Assembly (NCBI GenBank): GCA_017395635.1
Contig: JAFQOE010000031.1
Span: 1-64,000 of the forward strand
DNA: 64,000 nt
Direction: 5' to 3'
From: Lachnospiraceae bacterium
GTDB lineage: Bacteria > Bacillota > Clostridia > Lachnospirales > Lachnospiraceae
In this document: positions 46,412-56,334 of the stretch, one piece after another
Layout: the number at the start of each line of letters is the position of its first letter
Numbering within the stretch: position 1 is the stretch's first letter
Notes under the pieces: model-generated
Told to the model about the DNA's origin: nothing
Seen by the model: the letters and a program-made list of their open reading frames with translations, nothing else
Database searches by the model: none
Made by a program: the position numbers and the translations under genes

Positions 46412-47284
46412 TTGGAACAGATTATGAATTATTTAAGGACCTATTTTGATTGGTTCTATATTCCAAGAATTACAATTACAGATGTGATAGAGATTATTAT
46501 CATTGCGCTTTTGATTTATAACGTTATGCTATGGTTTCAAAAGACAAGAGCATGGACATTGATTAAAGGCATTCTTGTGGTATTGTTGTTTGCCGGTGTT
46601 GCGTTGGCATTTCAGTTTAATACTATTTTGTGGATTTTGAAGAATACTATCAGTGTTGGTGTTATTGCAGTCATTATCATTTTTCAGCCGGAGTTTCGTA
46701 GAGCGTTAGAACAACTAGGGAGACGAAATATATTATCTTCTCTTTTGAATAACGAAGATAATCGTACCCGGAAGCTTGACAAGAAGGTTCTTAATGAAAT
46801 TGCCAAAGCAGCATATGCAATGTCAGAAGTGAAGACTGGTGCTTTGATTGTAATTGAACAAGATGTGCGCCTGGGGGATTATGAAAGAACAGGTATTTCG
46901 ATTGATGCAGAAATAAGTAATCAACTTTTACTTAATATTTTTGAACACAATACGCCACTACATGATGGAGCGGTATTGATTCGTGATAATCGTATTGCCA
47001 GTGCGACTTGCTATTTGCCATTATCGGACAATTTGGATATTAGTAAGGCACTGGGAACTAGACATCGTGCAGCGATTGGTGTGAGTGAGGTTTCGGATAG
47101 TATTACTGTGATTGTGTCGGAAGAGACAGGGGCTGTTTCGTTGGCACATAATGGGGCTATCATTCGTAATATACCTAGAGATAAATTCCTGGATAGAATT
47201 AATGAGCTTAGAAAAGAAGGCTCTGTTACCCCGAAAATGAAGTGGTGGAAAGGTTTTGGTAAGCATGGAAAAAAGGAATCTTAA
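46412..47284 (+). CDS. cdaA: diadenylate cyclase CdaA (c-di-AMP synthase)
   Basis: A 290-residue membrane-bound enzyme making c-di-AMP from two ATP. Three N-terminal helices (about residues 13-95) precede the DAC domain with the catalytic DGA (185-187) and RHR (217-219) motifs. Length and order match CdaA of Firmicutes. The start is TTG 46412: GGAG at 46399-46402 is well placed for it, while ATG 46424 is too far. It overlaps cdaR by 20 bases. c-di-AMP controls potassium and osmolyte uptake and wall homeostasis. Confidence 0.95.
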   Translation: MEQIMNYLRTYFDWFYIPRITITDVIEIIIIALLIYNVMLWFQKTRAWTLIKGILVVLLFAGVALAFQFNTILWILKNTISVGVIAVIIIFQPEFRRALEQLGRRNILSSLLNNEDNRTRKLDKKVLNEIAKAAYAMSEVKTGALIVIEQDVRLGDYERTGISIDAEISNQLLLNIFEHNTPLHDGAVLIRDNRIASATCYLPLSDNLDISKALGTRHRAAIGVSEVSDSITVIVSEETGAVSLAHNGAIIRNIPRDKFLDRINELRKEGSVTPKMKWWKGFGKHGKKES

Positions 47285-48494
47285 TAATTTTGGGTTGAAA
47301 GTAATTTCTCTTATCATTGCTGTTGTTGTGTGGATTGTTGTGGTTAATGTGGATGATTATAAAACAACAAAGCAAATTTCGGGAATAGAAATTGAATTTA
47401 TTAATGGTTCTGCAATTACGGAAAAGAATAAGGTGTATGAGGTTCCGAAAGGAACAACAGTGGATATTGTTGTTAAAGGTAAGCGTAGTGTTGTAGAGAA
47501 ATTGACAAGTGAAGATTTTAAAGCAGTTGCAGATTTATCTAAGATGTCAGTTACGAATGCGGTTGCAGTGAAAGTTTCTACTGTGAGCAGTTATATTGGT
47601 AGGGAGTTAACGATTACTTATAAGGATAATGCGATTGTTGTTGCGGTAGAGGATAAGTTAGAAACACAGTTTCCGATTACGGTTCAAACTACGTCTGATG
47701 TAGCAGAAGGATATGCAATTCGTAACAAGGTAGCTACACCGAATTTGATTACAGTAGAAGGTGCGGAGAGTGTTGTTAAGAATATTCGTGAGGTGGTTGT
47801 CAATGTAGACGTAAAAGGTGCGAATCAGAATTTATCTGCTGTGGCTACGCCAATATTTATTGATGGTAATGGTGAAATAATCGATTCAGGTAAGTTTGAA
47901 TATGATGTAGAAGAAGTAGAAGTCTATGTAGAAGTAATGAAAACAAAAGAGCTTTCGGTTAAGGTTTCAGGAAAAGGGAAATTGCGTGACGGATATGCGA
48001 TTGCCAGCATAGATTATCAACCGACAGCCATTGAGGTGGTTGGTGAACCGACGGATTTAGCTAGGGTAGAAGAGATAATAATAGATGATATTGATGTAAC
48101 AGATTGTTATAAGGATTTGGAAACCGCAGTGAATATTGTTGATTATCTTCCGACGGGGATTTCGTTGGTAGGTGTCAATCAGGAAATTATGATTAAGATT
48201 GTTATTGAGAAAGTGGAGGAGAAAGCATTTCGCTTGGAATCAAATGACATTAATATTGTTGGTAAACAAAGTGGATTATCTTATACCTTTAAGGAGCCGA
48301 ATGGTTATAGTTTGGCAGTCCGAGGATTGAAAGATAAGTTAGAATCTTTGGAAATTACGAATTTGATTCCAAGTATTGACGTAACGGGTTATGGACCTGG
48401 AACTTATACATTTGAAGTTAATTTAAGAAGTATCAAAGGTGTTGAAGTTTTAGATACGTTGACTGTGGAATTAACGATAAGCAATCAGGAGTAG
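47265..48494 (+). CDS. cdaR: CdaR, YbbR-domain regulator of CdaA
   Basis: A 409-residue protein with one N-terminal membrane helix (about residues 10-27) and repeated extracellular YbbR domains (four by length and pattern, such as VKGKRSVVEKLTSEDF and VSGKGKLRDGYAI). It is the standard partner encoded after cdaA and modulates the cyclase at the membrane. ATG 47265 is chosen over TTG 47256. The glmM gene that usually follows in other Firmicutes is replaced here by an HPr-like gene. Confidence 0.92.
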   Translation: MEKRNLNNFGLKVISLIIAVVVWIVVVNVDDYKTTKQISGIEIEFINGSAITEKNKVYEVPKGTTVDIVVKGKRSVVEKLTSEDFKAVADLSKMSVTNAVAVKVSTVSSYIGRELTITYKDNAIVVAVEDKLETQFPITVQTTSDVAEGYAIRNKVATPNLITVEGAESVVKNIREVVVNVDVKGANQNLSAVATPIFIDGNGEIIDSGKFEYDVEEVEVYVEVMKTKELSVKVSGKGKLRDGYAIASIDYQPTAIEVVGEPTDLARVEEIIIDDIDVTDCYKDLETAVNIVDYLPTGISLVGVNQEIMIKIVIEKVEEKAFRLESNDINIVGKQSGLSYTFKEPNGYSLAVRGLKDKLESLEITNLIPSIDVTGYGPGTYTFEVNLRSIKGVEVLDTLTVELTISNQE

Positions 48495-48509
48495 TTTAGG
48501 AGGGGTACT

Positions 48510-48767
48510 ATGGTAGCGCAAAAAATAGTGGTTGCTAAAATTTCGGGTTTGCATCTTCGGCCCGCAGGGAAAATTTCGGAGACTTGCTTACAATATGCTT
48601 GCAAGATTCAGATAAAAAAGGGGGACTGTGTTGCAAACGCAAAAAGTGTATTGGGATTGTTAGCTGCGAGAGTACGACAAGGTGATGAGATTGAAATTAT
48701 CTGCGACGGAGCGGACGAGCAGAAGGCTCTGCAAGCGGTAATTGAAGTAATCCAGAGTGATAAATGA
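48510..48767 (+). CDS. HPr-family phosphocarrier with intact Ser46
   Basis: An 85-residue HPr-fold protein. His15 in GLHLRPAG (the PTS phosphorylation site) and Ser46 in NAKSVLGLL (the HPr-kinase site) are both present. It follows cdaR by 15 bases with its own AGGAGGGG site, not a PTS gene. A second HPr is encoded with enzyme I at 58587 but lacks Ser46. This copy is thus a candidate for the regulatory role played by HPr-Ser-P or Crh in catabolite control, though unlike Crh it keeps His15. Confidence 0.88.
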   Translation: MVAQKIVVAKISGLHLRPAGKISETCLQYACKIQIKKGDCVANAKSVLGLLAARVRQGDEIEIICDGADEQKALQAVIEVIQSDK

Positions 48768-48841
48768 TTCCCGAACATGTTGCTTATCGAATAGGGATGT
48801 AAGTGTTAACAATTTGATGCGTGATAGAAGGGGGTCTTGCA

Positions 48842-49573
48842 ATGTTACATGAAGAGTCGCAAGAATCAATTGTTCGATTTAAAGAAATTGTTTTGGAAAG
48901 TGACAATATTGTATTTTTTGGTGGCGCAGGAGTGTCCACAGAAAGTGGGATTCCGGATTTTAGAAGTGTGGATGGATTATACAATCAAAAGTATATGTAT
49001 CCTCCGGAAATCATGGTAAGTCATAGTTTCTATCGTGATCATACAGAGGAATTCTTTGACTTTTATAAGAATAAGATGATTGCGTTGGAAGCAAAACCCA
49101 ATGCTGCACACTTGAAATTAGCTCAACTAGAAAATGAAGGTAAGGTTAAGGCAGTGATTACCCAAAATATCGATGGTTTGCATTACGCAGCGGGTAGCAA
49201 GGAAGTTTTGGAATTGCATGGAAGTGTGCATCGCAATTATTGTGAGCGTTGTAGGAAGTTTCATTCTGTAGAATATATTATGAAGGCAAAAGGCGTTCCT
49301 ATATGTGAATGTGGAGGAATTGTTAAACCGGATGTTGTTTTGTATGAAGAAGGATTGGATTATGAAACGATGCAGAAGACAAAGCGGTACATACAAGAGG
49401 CAGAGGTTCTGATTATAGGTGGTACTTCTCTTGCGGTGTATCCGGCAGCCGGATTTGTTGATTATTTTAGAGGTAAGTATTTAATTGTAATTAATATGGA
49501 TGATACAGCCAAGAGCCTAAGAGCGGATTTGACGATTCGTGAAAGGATTGGTGAAGTATTTGAACAGATATAG
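48842..49573 (+). CDS. cobB: NAD-dependent protein deacylase (sirtuin)
   Basis: A 243-residue sirtuin. It shows the NAD loop GGAGVSTESGIPDFR (about residue 27), TQNIDGLH, the catalytic His126 in LELHGSVH, four zinc cysteines (CERC and CECGG) and GGTSLAVYPAAG near the end. It removes acyl groups from protein lysines. ATG 48842 has a GAAGGGGG site; the in-frame GTG 48821 precedes that site and is rejected. It is followed by a terminator. Confidence 0.93.
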   Translation: MLHEESQESIVRFKEIVLESDNIVFFGGAGVSTESGIPDFRSVDGLYNQKYMYPPEIMVSHSFYRDHTEEFFDFYKNKMIALEAKPNAAHLKLAQLENEGKVKAVITQNIDGLHYAAGSKEVLELHGSVHRNYCERCRKFHSVEYIMKAKGVPICECGGIVKPDVVLYEEGLDYETMQKTKRYIQEAEVLIIGGTSLAVYPAAGFVDYFRGKYLIVINMDDTAKSLRADLTIRERIGEVFEQI

Positions 49574-49592
49574 ATAATATAAGTTGTTTAAA

Positions 49593-49618
49593 CGGGCAGA
49601 GAAATCTGTCTGTTTTTT
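49593..49618 (+). terminator. terminator after the sirtuin gene
   Basis: A short stem (GGCAGA / TCTGTC, one G.U) with a GAAA loop followed by TGTTTTTT. Confidence 0.75.
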
Positions 49619-49791
49619 AGTTTATTAATAAATATACAAAAAATATGTATAAACAGATAATTTGATTGAGAAAAATTATCGAAAAAGGATAGAAAAAGGT
49701 TAGAAAATTCGTAATTTTAGGGCTGTACAAACATAAGTATGTGTTATATAATTTGCTTATGGAAAATCTATTAGCCATAAGGAGAGATTAT

Positions 49792-50691
49792 ATGAATGTC
49801 AATCTTGAGTACTATAAGATTTTCTACCATGTAGCCACCGAACATAGCATTACTGGTGCTGCCAAGAAGCTCTGCATATCGCAGCCTGCTGTCTCCCAAG
49901 CTGTTAAGCAGCTCGAGCAGGGATTGGGAATAGAGCTTTTTACCAGATGTGCGAAAGGTGTCACTTTAACCCGCGCTGGAACTTTGTTGTATTCTTATGT
50001 TGGGAATGGTTATGAGACTATTTTGGCAGGTGAAAAACAGCTTACCAAGATGATGAATCTGGAATATGGGGAGGTGCGTATTGGTGCCAGTGATATGACG
50101 TTACAGTTTTATCTGCTTCCTTATCTGGAAAGGTTTCATCAGCTATACCCAGAGATTAAGGTTACAGTTACGAATGCCCCGACGCCACAGACCATAGACC
50201 ACCTGAATCAAGGAAGGATTGATTTTGGGGTAGTGACCAAGCCTATTGAAGTTGATTCGCAATTTGATGTTTTCGAGGTTCGTAAGATTCAGGATGTGTT
50301 TGTGGCAGGGGATAAGTTCCAAGAGTTGAAGGGATGTAAGCTTGAATTTGATAAGCTTATGGAATTGCCACTTATTTGTTTGGAAGGGGATACCAGTACA
50401 AGAACATATGTAGATAGCTATTTGGCAAGGAATGATGTAGTTGTTATACCGGAATTCGAATTGGCGACCAGTGAGATGATTGTGCAGTTTGCTCGCAGGA
50501 ATTTGGGTGTGGGTTGTGTTGTGGAAGATTTTGTGAAAGAACAGCTTGCGAATGGAGAGTTGTTCCGGTTGGAGTTTAAGAAAAAGATTCCGGAACGAGA
50601 GATGTGTTTGATTGTAGATAATCGAACCAGTATGTCGGTAGCAGCAACGAAACTACGAGAATTGTTAGACAATGAAACGATACACAGTTAA
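49792..50691 (+). CDS. LysR-family transcriptional regulator
   Basis: A 299-residue regulator with an N-terminal winged helix (TGAAKKLCISQPAVSQAVKQLE) and a substrate-binding domain (GEVRIGASDMTLQFYLLPYL). ATG 49792 follows AAGGAG. The upstream region contains CATAAG...CTTATG around 49734-49760, a possible autoregulatory site. No divergent gene is present to suggest its target. Confidence 0.9.
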   Translation: MNVNLEYYKIFYHVATEHSITGAAKKLCISQPAVSQAVKQLEQGLGIELFTRCAKGVTLTRAGTLLYSYVGNGYETILAGEKQLTKMMNLEYGEVRIGASDMTLQFYLLPYLERFHQLYPEIKVTVTNAPTPQTIDHLNQGRIDFGVVTKPIEVDSQFDVFEVRKIQDVFVAGDKFQELKGCKLEFDKLMELPLICLEGDTSTRTYVDSYLARNDVVVIPEFELATSEMIVQFARRNLGVGCVVEDFVKEQLANGELFRLEFKKKIPEREMCLIVDNRTSMSVAATKLRELLDNETIHS

Positions 50692-50816
50692 TGATGTGTT
50701 TTAATAAGCTATTGATGTTTTGCAAGGTGGTATGGATAGAGAATTATAGGTAACTTTGTAGACAAAGATAGCAGGTAAGTTGCTCGCGAAATATATTAGT
50801 GAATAGGAGGATTATT

Positions 50817-51089
50817 ATGGAGGCGAATAACACATTTAAGTTAGTGAATGAACTTGGGAAAGAAATTACTTATGTAGGATTGAGTGTAGTGGAGAATCCT
50901 GATAACGGACAACGTTACTTAATCTATACAGAGGCAGAAAATGCAAAGGAAGTATCGGGTAAAGAGGTTAATTTGTATGCCTGTATGTATAGTAAAGAGA
51001 ATGGTAGAATTGTGTTAGATCCGATTTCTACAGAGAAGGAAAAGACTTTGATTAAAACATTTATAGAGAAAAATATTCGTGTTGCATAA
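50817..51089 (+). CDS. DUF1292-like small protein
   Basis: A 90-residue protein after an AGGAGG site. The pattern FKLVNELGKEITY...YLIYTE fits the small DUF1292 family of Firmicutes, of unknown function; the match is by eye and not strong. It is soluble, has no cysteine-metal motif, and is closed by its own terminator. Confidence 0.6.
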   Translation: MEANNTFKLVNELGKEITYVGLSVVENPDNGQRYLIYTEAENAKEVSGKEVNLYACMYSKENGRIVLDPISTEKEKTLIKTFIEKNIRVA

Positions 51090-51120
51090 TGAATTTACCA
51101 AGAAAGTGTTTTTGGTATGA

Positions 51121-51157
51121 GCCTCACTTTAGGATATCTGGAGTGAGGCATTTTTTA
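51121..51157 (+). terminator. terminator after the DUF1292-like gene
   Basis: GCCTCACT (51121-51128) pairs perfectly with AGTGAGGC (51142-51149), followed by TTTTTT. Confidence 0.85.
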
Positions 51158-51548
51158 TGTTATAAGAAATTCTTCTGTGGGGAAATCCTATAACATAAAA
51201 ATGCTCCGTAAGGATCGCATTGCGGCGGAGTAGAAAAAGTTGCTTGTGCAACCCGCTGCAGGCGGAGAATGTCCAAGTGACATTCTTTCTTATCTTGCGG
51301 CATAATCTTTGTTCTGATATGGCACATTAATGGTGTTTTGGGAATAAAGCACAGAAAAACTACATATGGTATAAGAATAGCTTATGGCTAATATCAAAAA
51401 TATTAATTTTACTTATGTCTGTTTAGAGGTTATACTTTGGTTGAATTATAAAATGCATTTTTATTCATGAATTACTAAAATGGAATGTATAGTTTTTGTG
51501 AGTTTCACAAACAACTAATAATTGTATATGTGGAAAGGAATGGTATAA
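51158..51548 (+). repeat. structured, repeat-like intergenic stretch before purA
   Basis: No gene, but four small hairpins in a row: ATGTTATA/TATAACAT (51157-51197), CTCCG/CGGAG (51204-51230), GTTGC/GCAAC (51239-51252) and AGAATGTC/GACATTCT (51266-51286). The last three are GC-richer than the surroundings. Nearer purA, 51489-51506 matches 17 of 18 bases of the right end of the element after purA (53002-53019) and is itself palindromic (TTTGTGA/TCACAAA). It may be an intergenic repeat element or an RNA leader. No purine riboswitch core was recognised. Confidence 0.5.
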
Positions 51549-52823
51549 ATGATTCAAGCAGTGGTAGGCGCAAACTGGGGAGATGAAGGTAAGGGGAAGA
51601 TTACGGATATGTTAAGTAAAGAGGCGGATATCATAGTACGCTTTCAAGGAGGTGCTAATGCAGGGCATACCATTATTAACGACTATGGTAAGTTTGCACT
51701 TCATACATTACCTTCCGGTGTGTTCTATGAGCATACAACAAGTGTGATTGGGAATGGTGTGGCACTTAATATTCCGATGTTGTTCAAAGAAATTAAGGAA
51801 CTTATTGATCGGGCTGTACCGATGCCTAATATTCTAGTGTCAGACAGAGCTCAGATGGTAATGCCATATCATATTTTATTTGATGAATATGAGGAAGAAA
51901 GACTTGATGGCAACTCATTTGGTTCTACAAAGTCTGGTATTGCACCATTTTATTCAGATAAATATGCCAAAATTGGTTTTCAAGTGGCAGAATTGTTCAA
52001 CGAGGAGTTGTTGCGAGAAAAGTTAGAGCGTGTTGTGCTACAAAAAAATGTGTTGTTAGAACATTTGTACCACAAACCAGCGTTAAAAGTGGAAGAATTG
52101 TTTGGCACAATGATGGAGTATAAATCTATGATTGAGCCATATGTATGCGATGTATCGTCATTTTTGTGGCGAGCAATGCAGGATGGCAAGAATATTTTAT
52201 TAGAAGGTCAGTTGGGGTCCTTAAAGGATCCGGATCATGGTATTTATCCCATGGTGACATCGTCTTCGACATTGGCCGCATATGGTGCGATTGGGGCAGG
52301 AATTCCACCATATGAAATTAAAAAAATTGTTACCGTTGTAAAGGCGTATTCTTCAGCGGTGGGGGCAGGAGTATTTGTAAGTGAAATTTTTGGGGATGAG
52401 GCAGATGAATTGAGACGTCGTGGAGGAGATGGCGGAGAATATGGTGCGACTACTGGCAGACCTAGAAGAATGGGTTGGTTTGATTGTGTGGCATCAAAGT
52501 ATGGCTGTCGTATTCAGGGTACTACGGATGTGGCGTTTACGGTGTTGGATGTTCTGGGCTATTTGGAAGAGATTCCAGTGTGTGTAGGTTATGCAATTGA
52601 TGGCAAGGTAACAACGGATTTTCCGACAACCGGTTTGCTTGAAAAAGCAAAACCAGTTTTTGAAGTACTTCCGGGTTGGCAGTGTGATATTCGCGGTATT
52701 TCAAAATATAAGGATTTGCCTGAAAATTGTAGAAATTACATTGAGTTTATCGAGGAACGGATTGGTTTTCCTGTCACTATGATTTCTAATGGTCCGGAAC
52801 GCAATAATATTATTTATAGATAG
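51549..52823 (+). CDS. purA: adenylosuccinate synthetase
   Basis: A 424-residue enzyme converting IMP, aspartate and GTP to adenylosuccinate, first step of AMP synthesis. The N-terminal GANWGDEGKGKITD (catalytic Asp and P-loop), GANAGHT with the catalytic His, and GGDGGEYGATTGRPRRMGWFD are all present. The length is normal. It is preceded by AAAGGAA and flanked by structured stretches on both sides; its stop codon lies within the first bases of the downstream inverted-repeat element. Confidence 0.95.
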   Translation: MIQAVVGANWGDEGKGKITDMLSKEADIIVRFQGGANAGHTIINDYGKFALHTLPSGVFYEHTTSVIGNGVALNIPMLFKEIKELIDRAVPMPNILVSDRAQMVMPYHILFDEYEEERLDGNSFGSTKSGIAPFYSDKYAKIGFQVAELFNEELLREKLERVVLQKNVLLEHLYHKPALKVEELFGTMMEYKSMIEPYVCDVSSFLWRAMQDGKNILLEGQLGSLKDPDHGIYPMVTSSSTLAAYGAIGAGIPPYEIKKIVTVVKAYSSAVGAGVFVSEIFGDEADELRRRGGDGGEYGATTGRPRRMGWFDCVASKYGCRIQGTTDVAFTVLDVLGYLEEIPVCVGYAIDGKVTTDFPTTGLLEKAKPVFEVLPGWQCDIRGISKYKDLPENCRNYIEFIEERIGFPVTMISNGPERNNIIYR

Positions 52824-53033
52824 TAGGCGTTTGCGAAACTCAAGTTTATTTTGTAATGCTTGTACAAATTTAACGCACCAACGCAGGACGTTTGCACTTG
52901 CCACAATGCGTAACGGTACTAAGTTCGACGGTGTCTCACTAAGTACCGACGGATTGTGAAGCACCTGCTTATGGTACTTGTTAAACTTGTACAAGCAAAT
53001 AATAGTTTTTGAGAGTTTCGCAATTGCCTATTA
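52821..53033. repeat. MITE-like inverted-repeat element (about 213 bp)
   Basis: The two ends are long imperfect inverted repeats: TAGTAGGCGTTTGCGAAACTC at the left and, on the other strand from 53033, TAATAGGCAATTGCGAAACTC. Further in, GCTTGTACAAATTTAAC (52858-52874) faces GTTAAACTTGTACAAGC (52980-52996), 16 of 17 matching. Central pairs CACAAT/ATTGTG and CGGTACT/AGTACCG extend the fold, so the whole stretch can form one long hairpin. It encodes no protein. The left end uses the last codon of purA. A weak stem with a T-run at 53045-53078 may be the real purA terminator. Confidence 0.7.
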
Positions 53034-53185
53034 TATATAGCTATAAGAGGGGGTGATGTAATATGCCTCTCTTTTTTTGTTGGTATTTTGAGGAAAATAA
53101 CGTATAATAAGTGTCATACAACAAGCGAATCTGTTTGTAAACATAGCTTGTTGACGATAGATTATGAATGTTAAGGAAGAGAAAA

Positions 53186-53647
53186 ATGGAACATACTGTT
53201 AAGAAAAGTAAGACGAATCGTCTGGTAATGCGAAGTGTTGCAAGTATTTTTATTGTGATTGCAGTGGCGAGATTTGTGTATTTAGTGGTTGGAGAAGGCG
53301 ATAAGAGTGTGTTTATAACGCTGCTATGTGTGGGGTGTCTGCTATATGGAGGGAATATCTTGTGGCAGACCATGAAACCGCAAGCATATGATATTACATA
53401 TGTTTTTTTGGACAAGACAATGACTTTGAAAATGCACAAAAAAGAGAAAACAATATCCTATGATGAGATTACAGATATGGGGTATGTGGTTCCGAATGAA
53501 AGCTTAGATTATAGCATTATTCAGCTATATATAGGTAAGGAACAATATGTGATACCGTTTGCGGAGAATGCTCATGTGGGTGAGGCATTGTATGGAATGC
53601 TTAAGTTGAAGAAAGAAGAAGCAGAGCAAAGTATGCAGAAAAAATAG
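53186..53647 (+). CDS. hypothetical membrane protein with PH-like soluble part
   Basis: A 153-residue protein with two membrane helices (about residues 17-35 and 42-60) followed by a soluble beta-rich part (YVFLDKTMTLKMHKKEKTISYDEI) reminiscent of bacterial PH-like domains. ATG 53186 follows AAGGAA. No family can be named surely. It is 69 bases before birA. Confidence 0.6.
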   Translation: MEHTVKKSKTNRLVMRSVASIFIVIAVARFVYLVVGEGDKSVFITLLCVGCLLYGGNILWQTMKPQAYDITYVFLDKTMTLKMHKKEKTISYDEITDMGYVVPNESLDYSIIQLYIGKEQYVIPFAENAHVGEALYGMLKLKKEEAEQSMQKK

Positions 53648-53716
53648 GGTATAAGTAAATGTGACAAGGGTGCACTTGTGGAAGAAAGGTTTAAGGTGTG
53701 AGAGCAGGTGTAAATA

Positions 53717-54502
53717 ATGATAGAGCAGATTAAGAAATATACGAAGACGAAATGGCTTGGGACTAACATAATATATGAAGAATTGATGGACTCCACTAAC
53801 ACACGTGCAAAGATGGTTGGTGGGGAAAATGTGATGAAACAAGCGGTCGTTGTTGCTAAAAGACAGACTGCAGGACGTGGTAGAAGAGGACGTAACTGGA
53901 TTTCTCCGGAAGGGAATTGTTATTTTTCAATACTAATAAAACCGGATATACAGGTGGAGAATGCACCTGTCATTACGTTGGTTGCTGCTTTGGCATTAAC
54001 GCAGGCTATTAAAAATGTGACGGAATTGGATACACAAATCAAATGGCCTAATGATGTGGTTGTGAACGGAAAGAAATTATGCGGTATTCTGACGGAAAGT
54101 AGTGTTGGGAATGATGGTTTGGAATATGTGGTAATCGGGATAGGTATTAATGCAAATCAAAAAAGATTTGATTTGGAACTAGAGTCTATGGCAACATCCA
54201 TTATTCTTCAAACGAACCAAATGGTAGACTGTGCACATATGATTGGAGAGTTTTTGAATTGCTTTGAAAATACATTTGAAGTATTTTTGGATAAAGAAGA
54301 TATGACGGACTTAATGGACCGATATAACTCGCTATTGGTTAATCGCAATCGGGAGGTTCGTATTATAGACCGAGGTGAACGAATTGGAACGGCGATTGGT
54401 ATTAATGAAAAGGGAGAATTATTGGTTTGTGGTGCAGATGGTGATGTGGAAACTGTTGTTTCTGGAGAGGTGTCTGTAAGAGGGCTGTATGGTTATGTGT
54501 GA
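53717..54502 (+). CDS. birA: biotin-[acetyl-CoA carboxylase] ligase, without DNA-binding domain
   Basis: A 261-residue biotin protein ligase that activates biotin and attaches it to carboxyl carrier proteins. GRGRRGRNWISPEG (biotin/ATP loop), IKWPNDVVVNGKKLCGIL and the C-terminal SH3-like domain are present. The N-terminal winged-helix repressor domain of bifunctional BirA is missing, so this copy does not itself regulate biotin genes. Confidence 0.92.
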   Translation: MIEQIKKYTKTKWLGTNIIYEELMDSTNTRAKMVGGENVMKQAVVVAKRQTAGRGRRGRNWISPEGNCYFSILIKPDIQVENAPVITLVAALALTQAIKNVTELDTQIKWPNDVVVNGKKLCGILTESSVGNDGLEYVVIGIGINANQKRFDLELESMATSIILQTNQMVDCAHMIGEFLNCFENTFEVFLDKEDMTDLMDRYNSLLVNRNREVRIIDRGERIGTAIGINEKGELLVCGADGDVETVVSGEVSVRGLYGYV

Positions 54503-54703
54503 GTGTTATTTGTAGAATTATCAGAGGTCGTTTATTATAATGATATAATATAAGAGTTATAAATACGAGGTTGGCTATAACGAAAGTACCTTAATTATAT
54601 TAAGTTGATGTGTGAAACAACTTTCAAAAATTAATGGCGCATTTAATAAAGTTAAGAGTGTAGAATACTTTTCCTTATTAAATTTATTTAAAACTTTCGT
54701 ATC

Positions 54704-56120
<1,417 letters not shown>

Positions 56121-56147
56121 TTCAATATAATATTGCAATGCTTATTA

Positions 56148-56179
56148 CCCTCGGAAATTATTATTTCCGGGGGTTTTTG
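56148..56179 (+). terminator. terminator of gdhA
   Basis: An 11-bp stem (CCCTCGGAAAT / ATTTCCGGGGG, one G.U), loop TATT, then TTTTTGT. Confidence 0.9.
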
Positions 56180-56334
56180 TTTTGTGAGAAAATTTAATGA
56201 AAAATGTTCTGGTTATTTAGCTTATCTGTGGCTAATAGTGCTGAAAGTATATGAATAGTTTTATGATCTATTGGAAAACTTAATACAGAGAGTATTAGTG
56301 TCTTGTTGGTTTGCTTAAAAAGGAGTTGAAATAA

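Noticed and set aside
51158..51548. Purine or PRPP/ZTP riboswitch before purA
   Set aside because: None of the conserved core sequences of those riboswitches could be recognised; the hairpins do not form a three-way junction of purine-riboswitch type.
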